Shown here in pieces: positions 58,006 to 64,000 of a stretch of 64,000 nucleotides of DNA. This DNA is from Porphyridium purpureum (lineage: Eukaryota; Rhodophyta; Bangiophyceae; Porphyridiales; Porphyridiaceae). Where the stretch lies: the NCBI GenBank assembly GCA_008690995.1, contig VRMN01000026.1, positions 1-64,000 of the forward strand, in the 5' to 3' direction. How positions within the stretch are numbered: the stretch's first letter is position 1; each line of letters begins with the position of its first letter. The position numbers and the translations under genes are program-made. The notes below the pieces were generated by a model, which was not told the DNA's origin, did no database searches, and was given only the letters and a program-made list of their open reading frames with translations.

Positions 58006-58288
58006 GCTCGCCGGCTACCCCGGCAACGACGGCGCGAGGCACGGCTTGCGACCGCCGTCGTGACAGAACATCTAGGCCCCCGTCATCGAGAAAGGAGTGG
58101 AGCAAGCCAGGGGTAAAGCAAGCAAACCAGCGAATCATTGAAGACGACGCTGTGAGTGACAAGCAAAGTCCTACCTGTGAAACTGACAGGGTGCACCAGC
58201 AAGCTGGCGCTGGGTTTGGCGGTGTGGCAAGGGACTTGAAATTGTGGTGACAGTTGACTGCTGGCCGACCAGTCATACACCCGTGAGA

Positions 58289-59740
58289 ATGGTGCGAGCA
58301 GGCTTCATCGCCGTGCTTGCAGTAGCTTGGCTCGTTGTGTCGTGGAGTGTTGCTGCCTCACACGACGAGTACGCTGCACCGCGCAGTCAGTACGACCCTC
58401 GAGACGAGCACGGTTATTCCGACTACGGCCGTCCTGGATACGACTTCTACGCTGGACCAGAGGATGATCCGTATCTCTCTGGCTGCTGTACGCAAGAAGA
58501 AGAGAAGTGCGGGTACAAGCTTGTGGAAAAGGACGTTTACTGCTATACCGCGCCGTTCAGATACCACCAGAGTGAGGGCGCGTATCATGACGAGTATCTG
58601 TCACATGCACATCATGCAGGAGACGGAGCCGTCGGCCGAGAGATTGATCTTTCATATGTTGACAGCCTGCACAAGTCTCGCAAGGAAAATCGCGAGGAAT
58701 ATGCGCTCGTTCAAATCCTGTACAAGTGCGCGAAGCTTGGCTACAAGTTCGTGCCAGAAATCAAGTATGACGAATACTGCGAGCGCACTGACTCGGTGTG
58801 GGGCCACGACGGCGAGTGGCACGACGTAAGCTACTTTGAGCCATGCGCAAAGGTGGTACCCAAGAGCGTCGCGTATGAATTTTTCGGCACGTGTTCGCGC
58901 GAGGAGTACCGCAAGATTGACGTTGCATTTGTCAAGGCTAGCGACCCAGATTATGGCGTCTTTTGCAAACCGCACTTTGTGTGGAAGTGGCTGTGCGAGT
59001 CGACCCCTGAACAAAAGTACTATGTTGCCGCCGATGATGCCGCTGGCCTCAAAGTTGATGGCGGTGTGCCCGTGAATAATACCCAGCAAGCGAACGACGA
59101 GCTCATCTTTGATGGAGGCATTCCTCCTGGCCAGGACGGGTCTGGAAGTCCCGGCAGCGGTGGTTCGGATGGAGGTGCTGGTCCAGGCTCTGGTGATGGT
59201 GACGGATCTGGATCTGGATCTGGTGGCGGATCTGGTGACGAATCTGGCGGCTCAGATGGTGGGAATACAGACCCATTTGGCCCGGGGGGTGAAGATGGCG
59301 GCCTTGCAGGCCCAGATGATGGCAATGGCGAGTCGTCTGCGCCGGGCTCCCCAGAAGGAGCAACATCAAACGCAAGCGCGTCAGGGTTATCAGGTGGCGC
59401 AATTGCAGGAATCATTGTCGGAGCTCTGGTAGGCGCCGCGCTTCTTTTGGCTATTGTGTTGTTTGCGTACAAGAAGCGACATCCGGGCACTGACGATGGC
59501 ACTGGACAAGACCCGGAAGCAGCAGCCACATCAGCCGATGGAACTCAGGAGCAGGCCTTTGTTGAGCGCGATGAAGCTGTCGCCATGGATGCGGGAGAGG
59601 CACAAGCACCCGCGGCGCCGCCTGGTTCTCCCGCCCTTCCGGAGCGCGACCCGCAGCCGCAGCCGCAGCCGCCAAGCGATCAGGATTTTGGAGTCGCTCA
59701 TGGAGACGTTCGCACTGAGAATGATGCGATTGCTGCGTGA
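58289..59740 (+). CDS. Secretory type I membrane protein with Cys/Tyr-rich ectodomain
   Basis: 483 residues from the ATG at 58289. Signal peptide MVRAGFIAVLAVAWLVVSWSV; an ectodomain of ~250 residues rich in Tyr, Asp, Glu, His and Cys (CCTQEEEKCGYKL, KYDEYCERTD, FEPCAKVVPKS); a Gly/Ser/Asp-rich linker of about 100 residues; a transmembrane helix GAIAGIIVGALVGAALLLAI followed by YKKR; and an acidic Pro/Gln-rich tail. Even-spaced cysteines suggest disulphides. Likely at the cell surface or in the secretory system, perhaps in the cell coat (inference). No known family recognised. Confidence 0.8.
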   Translation: MVRAGFIAVLAVAWLVVSWSVAASHDEYAAPRSQYDPRDEHGYSDYGRPGYDFYAGPEDDPYLSGCCTQEEEKCGYKLVEKDVYCYTAPFRYHQSEGAYHDEYLSHAHHAGDGAVGREIDLSYVDSLHKSRKENREEYALVQILYKCAKLGYKFVPEIKYDEYCERTDSVWGHDGEWHDVSYFEPCAKVVPKSVAYEFFGTCSREEYRKIDVAFVKASDPDYGVFCKPHFVWKWLCESTPEQKYYVAADDAAGLKVDGGVPVNNTQQANDELIFDGGIPPGQDGSGSPGSGGSDGGAGPGSGDGDGSGSGSGGGSGDESGGSDGGNTDPFGPGGEDGGLAGPDDGNGESSAPGSPEGATSNASASGLSGGAIAGIIVGALVGAALLLAIVLFAYKKRHPGTDDGTGQDPEAAATSADGTQEQAFVERDEAVAMDAGEAQAPAAPPGSPALPERDPQPQPQPPSDQDFGVAHGDVRTENDAIAA

Positions 59741-60103
59741 TGCCTCCATCGCGGTCGATTGAACAGTGACTAAGACCGAGGCCGTGCATCGCGGGCCTGT
59801 TTCGAGTTTCGAGAAGCCAGAACAAGTAGCGACCTGGCTGTGCAGCGGCGCGAAATGCGCACGCGAGCAAGTGAACCAATATTTGTAAGTGTCGGTGTGT
59901 CATTTGTGCACGCGCATTTGTTTGTAGCATAAAGACGCGTGTCTAAGACTCCCTCACTCTTTCGGAGCGCTGGTTTCGGATTCCGCGAACTCGAGCCTCA
60001 CGGATCTCGACTTCGCGTACTTCATTCAACGCGAAACAATTAAGAGTCGCCGAGTTCGCGGCAGGCCGTGAAGCTGAAACATCACGCGGGAGACTGGTGT
60101 GCG
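59741..60103. other. Intergenic region before HYPK
   Basis: 363 bp containing the 3' end of the membrane protein transcript and the HYPK promoter. No gene, TATA box or GTAC cluster seen. Confidence 0.5.
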
Positions 60104-60448
60104 ATGGGAGAGGACGGGGAAAAGAAGGGGGAGCGGCAGGCGGCGACAGCCGACCTGGACCGCGTGACGGATTATGTAGAGGACCGTGAACTAGACGCGG
60201 ACAGGTTCGCATCGGTGCAGAAATCGATGGACGCCATGTTCGGCAGCAGCGCCGCGGCCGCGGCGTCGCGCAAGAGTAAAGGTAGCAAGGCCCAGGAAGG
60301 GAAGGAGCTGCATGCGTTGAAGGTCGCGCCCGAGCACATAAAGCTAGTCATGGAACACCTCGAGCTCGATGAGCCGGCGGCCGAGCTGGCGCTTAAGCGC
60401 CATGGCGGCGACGTGCGCGCGACGCTGCACAGCTTACTTTCGATGTAG
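60104..60448 (+). CDS. HYPK: HYPK-like cofactor of N-terminal acetyltransferase A
   Basis: 114 residues from the ATG at 60104. DLDRVTDYVEDRELDADR near the N-terminus and a C-terminal UBA-like domain (VAPEHIKLVMEHLELDEPAAELALKRHGGDV) match the plant and animal HYPK layout. HYPK binds the NatA complex (Naa15/Naa10) on the ribosome and tunes N-terminal acetylation. The middle has an Ala run and a Lys-rich stretch. Convergent with the armadillo gene, 64 bp apart. Confidence 0.82.
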   Translation: MGEDGEKKGERQAATADLDRVTDYVEDRELDADRFASVQKSMDAMFGSSAAAAASRKSKGSKAQEGKELHALKVAPEHIKLVMEHLELDEPAAELALKRHGGDVRATLHSLLSM

Positions 60449-60512
60449 GAGCGTGTAGACGACATAAAATCACGGCAAAAGCGCGAGTGCGTCTCCATTC
60501 TGTGTATTGATA

Positions 60513-62538
60513 CTAATATCTCTTGCTGCCGGAGCGCGAGCGTGAAGAAGCGTCACCCGATGCCGCGCCAGTGCCACTGTAGCTGCTTGATTGCTTCGAA
60601 AATGCACGAGTGATGAATGAAGACTTACTCTTCTGCATTTTGGCAAACTGCGCCTGGCTCATTCGCTCGATCAGAATTCGCGCTTGCTGTGCCAGTTCGG
60701 GATCGTCTTGGAAACGCCGCAAAATACCGTCAAGATGGTCTTCGAGCCGCTGCCCCAGCAAATCTTTCGCGTACGAGTCGGTCAAATTCACAAGCGCCGC
60801 GCAGCCGTGCATCTGAATGCCATGAATCTCTGGGAAACTGATAAGCGTTGAAATGAGCGTATCGGCCATGACCGAGCGAACTGCCGACTTTTTGGATTCA
60901 CGCACCTGAAACGCGAGGTTTCGGAACACGCGGCAGCCCGTCTCCTGGACGCTTGAGTTCAGATGGTGTAGTTTCATCACTCCCGCCACAGTTTCTACGC
61001 ATCCGCATTCGACCGCAAGTTTTTCATTTCTGGGGCTCAAATACAAACAGTTGCTGAGTGCAAGCAGCGCGTTCAGCGTTGGCAGCGGCTCAATTTGCAG
61101 TCGCACGATACACATCTTGATGACTTCAACGGCACGACAGCGCGCCATGCGGTCGCGGTTGTCCTTGGTAAACGCCAGGTAGCGCAACGTGATGCATCCT
61201 TCCGCGAGCAGCGTGATCTGCGAATCAAATTGGCGCATCGCTGCCGCAATGACTTCGATACCGCCCATCTCACCAATATGTTGCTGCATCGGCGCGCTAT
61301 CGCACGACAGTACACAAAGCGTGCGAATCGCTTGCTCCATGAACTGCATGAGTAGCCGCAATTCAACCGCCTGGTCGGCAAAACCGCCCTTGACCGCGAC
61401 CATCTCCATATTATGGATGATCGGTGCCACCCCTCCTGCCTGCACCACATCTGACTTGCAATCTGTGTTTTCTAGCGCGTGGTGCTCGATCACTGCCATG
61501 CAATTGTTTTGAAAACCGACAATCGACCGAACGGAGGACGCTGACGCCGTGCTTGATTGCTCCAAACGCCACCGCTTCATTACATCCACCAGTAGGCCCA
61601 TAACACCTTTTTCGAAGAACTGTGACTCGATTTCGCGGGTCAGGGGATGATACGACGGATGGGGTCCGGCCTCGTCAGTGGCCCCATCTAGGGCGGACTC
61701 CGCAAATCCTTCGCTGTTATTTTCATCTCCCTTTGTGCCTTTCGTGATACCTCGTTCTTCGCTTGCGCGCAAAGAGCACATCACGAGCGACCCAATGAAA
61801 AAAACCACAGCCTCTGCCATGGAGTACGAATCTGCGAAAGAGTGTGCTGCTGATACGGCCAATGCAATGGCCCCGTCTCGCACGATTTCTAGAATTCGTT
61901 CATTCTCGGCCCGTACCGAGTCAAACACGGTCCCGAGAAGCTTCAAGCCAGCGACTTGCGTTGTTTCGTCCAGCCGATGCGTTGACATGGCGAGAACTAC
62001 GAGAGCCGGGCCGTCGCCACGAATAAATTGCGTTGCGCTGGCCACGCTATGCTCACAAATGGAGCGCAGGTTTGAAATGCAGCGCTGTTGAACGTGCAAG
62101 GTCTTTGCGCCTACATCACTCTGCATGGCATCTACGGCAACTCCGACCAGTCCGTCCGAGGGCGTCGCGGACGGGCTCAATGTCGCGGGTGAGCTGCGAG
62201 ACGTTGTTCGCTGCGCGGCCGGAGGACTGGTGCCAAACGCCTCATTTGCGTCTGCATCTGATCTTATGCGCTGAGCACTAGACTGCGTACGCCAAAGCGG
62301 GATTTGCGCCGGCCTCTGCTGCGGTTGGAGCGCGTCGCCCTTGTTCAGGAGACCACTGGAATAAGCTTCGGATGCCGCGGACTGGACGGAGCGTACGGAA
62401 TCTGCATGCTGTGCTGCAAATCTGACGCCCTGTGGAGACTTGTCCGCATTTTTGAGGGTCACATCGTTCAAATTGAGCAAGCTGTCCACAGAGTCGGTGA
62501 CGCCAGGGTTGCGCGGGTTGGAAGATGCAGCTGCAGCT

Positions 62539-62569
<31 letters not shown>

Positions 62570-62858
62570 GAGCATGTTGCACCACCAGACTACTCAAAGA
62601 CACGGGTCCTCGCGGTGGCGAGCGCACATGATTAGCGGCAGCATTTGCATGACTGCTTGTCCGTCCGGGAGGCGACGTCGGCCCGGACGACGTCTTTCTT
62701 GTCGACATGCCACTGGGCGGCTTGGCGCCGTGTCGGGAAGGCTGCGGCGGCGGCGACTGGACACCCGCTGTTGCATCATGCACCCTACGCCCGTTTATCG
62801 GGGCATGCAGCAGCTGTCCCGCAAAGTCGTCGTTGTCGTCGTCGTCTTGAATCTCCAT
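60513..62858 (-). CDS. Armadillo-repeat protein
   Basis: 781 residues. The N-terminal ~250 are disordered, with an acidic start (MEIQDDDDNDDF), Ser/Pro-rich stretches and a run of 14 Ala encoded by GCC/GCT repeats near 62530-62570. From about residue 255 to 740 repeated ~42-residue helical units appear (for example LLALSNCLYLSPRNEKLAVECGCVETVAGVMKLH; HGCAALVNLTDSYAKDLLGQ), typical of armadillo repeats that bind partner peptides. The tail is Ser/Arg/Gly-rich. No single orthologue stands out. Confidence 0.8.
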
Positions 62859-63192
62859 GCTTCACGCTCGCAGCCATGTCCCTCACCGCACCCCGTGGCT
62901 CGCGCTCAGCAGCACTGCGCACTGACACAAGAATGCTGCATTGCATACCAATTATTCATTCCAAACCCAGGTTCCGTGATGGCATTTTAATGCAGCATTT
63001 CCATGACCGCGTGTACACTTTAGGTGTACTTGGGTGTACACGGGTCAGTACGATGAAAAATGGCCAGTTTGGGTGGGTACAGCTTGATTATGTTTCCAGG
63101 CGGTTGAAAGTTGAAGCCGGACAACGTTTTTGGCGTTTGTCGGTTGATGGTGCGTAGAGGCGGCAGGGAGGAAAGAGGGGGATCCTCAACGC
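62859..63192. promoter_or_regulatory. Bidirectional promoter with a GTAC cluster
   Basis: 334 bp between the divergent armadillo and oxygenase genes. Five GTAC sites lie within 68 bp (63013, 63026, 63036, 63048, 63077), mostly as GTGTAC(A/T), roughly 110-220 bp from both starts. Confidence 0.55.
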
Positions 63193-64000
63193 ATGCGAAC
63201 GATGGGAACGATGGATGAGGGAACGGCCGCGAAGAATGAGACTGACAGTGGTGCGGCTGACGGCGTTACCCCGCGAGGAGACGTGAGAGAAACTACGGCG
63301 AAGAAGGAACGGGCTCGACACCGGCAGAACAACCGACGCCGCAGTAGCAACGCCACACCAAACGCGGGCCACAATGGTGAGCACGCGCACTCGCGTGCGC
63401 TAAATCAAGCTGCGGAGAAGGCCAGGGCTCATGAGAACCAGGGAACGGAGCGTGGGAGGAAGAGTCAGGCAGCGGAAGTGGCCCCAGACGCGGCGCTGCC
63501 AGAAAAAGTGCCAGGCGATCCGCGGAAGATCGCAGGCGCTCCGTTGGGCAAGGCGCAGCTCGCTGCCATGGGCAAAGGAGTGCAGTACGGGCGCAACACA
63601 GAGAACTTTGATCCCGCATCGACTCTTGTCCGCCCGTCGATGCGCATTTTGGTAGGCAGCCCCTCGGCTGAAAAATACGATCGCCCGATCAAGCACGACG
63701 ATGTGGTCATTGTACCCGAGTTCTTCTGCGCAGAAAATGACTGGTCTCTATACTATACACTGATTGAAGAAATGACTGCCGTGCAGACTGGCGCAAGAGA
63801 GCAAAAGGGTAGTGAGTGGATCAGCTGGCACGAAGGAGCGCATTTAATCTGCAAGAACCCCACGGGCAGCAAGACGTTTGCCATGATTCAGGACAGAATG
63901 GGCGACTATTTCGGTATTTCAAGGAAGAGCGTGGGCACGCGCTTCAATTGGTATCGCGACGCATCAGACTGGAAGCCGTTTCACCATGATTCGGCAGCTT
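63193..64000 (+). CDS. 2OG-Fe(II) oxygenase-like protein, 5' part only
   Basis: 269 complete codons from the ATG at 63193; the gene runs off the window. The first ~130 residues are Arg/Ala/Asn-rich and disordered. Then a folded part begins (RPSMRILVGSPSAEKYDRPI, DDVVIVPEFFCAENDWSLYYTLIEEM, EWISWHEGAHLICKNP), ending with RFNWYRDASDWKPFHHDSAA. HHD fits the iron-binding HXD motif of 2-oxoglutarate/Fe(II) dioxygenases, and this segment resembles an algal/oomycete group of such proteins. The second iron histidine would lie outside the window. Other ATGs at codons 4 and 7 are possible starts. Confidence 0.7.
   Translation, partial: MRTMGTMDEGTAAKNETDSGAADGVTPRGDVRETTAKKERARHRQNNRRRSSNATPNAGHNGEHAHSRALNQAAEKARAHENQGTERGRKSQAAEVAPDAALPEKVPGDPRKIAGAPLGKAQLAAMGKGVQYGRNTENFDPASTLVRPSMRILVGSPSAEKYDRPIKHDDVVIVPEFFCAENDWSLYYTLIEEMTAVQTGAREQKGSEWISWHEGAHLICKNPTGSKTFAMIQDRMGDYFGISRKSVGTRFNWYRDASDWKPFHHDSAA

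Larger units (their letters stand above)
56127..58288. other. 2.2 kb gene-poor region
   Basis: Largest host stretch without a supported gene. It contains a GT/GA dinucleotide tract (56527-56553), a run of ten C (56932-56941), a strong hairpin (57897-57940) and a TATA box (57999-58005). Open frames here (57158-57565 minus, 57688-58116 plus) are Arg/Ala/His-rich and not convincing. It could hold promoters, untranslated regions or a non-coding RNA gene. Confidence 0.6.

Noticed and set aside
57158-58116. Frames of 135 and 142 codons in the gene-poor region
   Set aside because: Arg/Ala/His-rich, no domain, several competing frames over the same bases; typical of GC-rich non-coding DNA.
58151-58190. 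Tiny intron upstream of the membrane protein gene (GTGAGT...ACAG)
   Set aside because: Only about 40 bases, in untranslated sequence, with no need for it to keep a frame open.

Overview
This window reads as nuclear DNA of a compact, intron-poor, plastid-bearing eukaryote, most likely a unicellular red alga of the Porphyridium type. That placement is an inference. It rests on long uninterrupted genes (a 2160-residue acetyl-CoA carboxylase and a Prp16-type splicing helicase with no visible introns), a DXP reductoisomerase with a targeting extension, and gene spacings often under 150 bp. There is no bacterial operon structure. Fourteen host genes are supported, one of them (63193 onward) cut off by the window end.

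Left flank (1-7024): a homomeric acetyl-CoA carboxylase on the minus strand and its 5' region with CAG and CT microsatellites.

Middle (7025-36865): about 29.8 kb of LTR retrotransposons inserted into the roughly 1.2 kb that once separated the divergent acetyl-CoA carboxylase and bromodomain genes. Target-site duplications resolve the nesting. A Ty1/copia element (7025-36865, TSD TTTAT) holds Ty3/gypsy element 1 (12396-30830, TSD ATGCA). Element 1 holds chromodomain element 3 (13286-26238, TSD GGTG), which in turn holds chromodomain element 4 (13707-19934, TSD GTTT). A second copy of the element 1 family, element 2 (31209-36670, TSD ACCAC), sits in the copia 3' LTR. LTR pairs are identical or nearly so, so all of this is young.

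The elements use different expression strategies. Copia has a single gag-pol frame, an internal-tRNA-type primer site and a possible leader intron. Elements 1, 2 and 4 use a -1 shift at A-AAA-AAC, and element 4 has a textbook hairpin downstream. Element 3 has an in-frame UGA-CUA between gag and pol. The element 1/2 LTRs carry two perfect heat-shock elements upstream of CCAAT and TATA boxes. The LTRs of elements 3 and 4 carry dense GTAC clusters like those in several host promoters here. The copia polyprotein has a Cys-rich stretch and a Myb/SANT-like segment between integrase and reverse transcriptase.

Right flank (37535-64000): closely packed host genes for a bromodomain/Tudor-like reader, DXR, an FAD amine oxidase, Prp16, a methyltransferase, a degenerate Nudix protein, a DUF2009 protein, a plastid-type Get3 ATPase with a possible membrane anchor, a C2H2 zinc-finger protein, a secretory type I membrane protein, HYPK, an armadillo-repeat protein and a truncated 2OG-Fe(II) oxygenase-like protein. 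A 2.2 kb gene-poor stretch (56127-58288) contains a strong 17-bp hairpin. These host genes are mostly housekeeping and do not form a pathway cluster.
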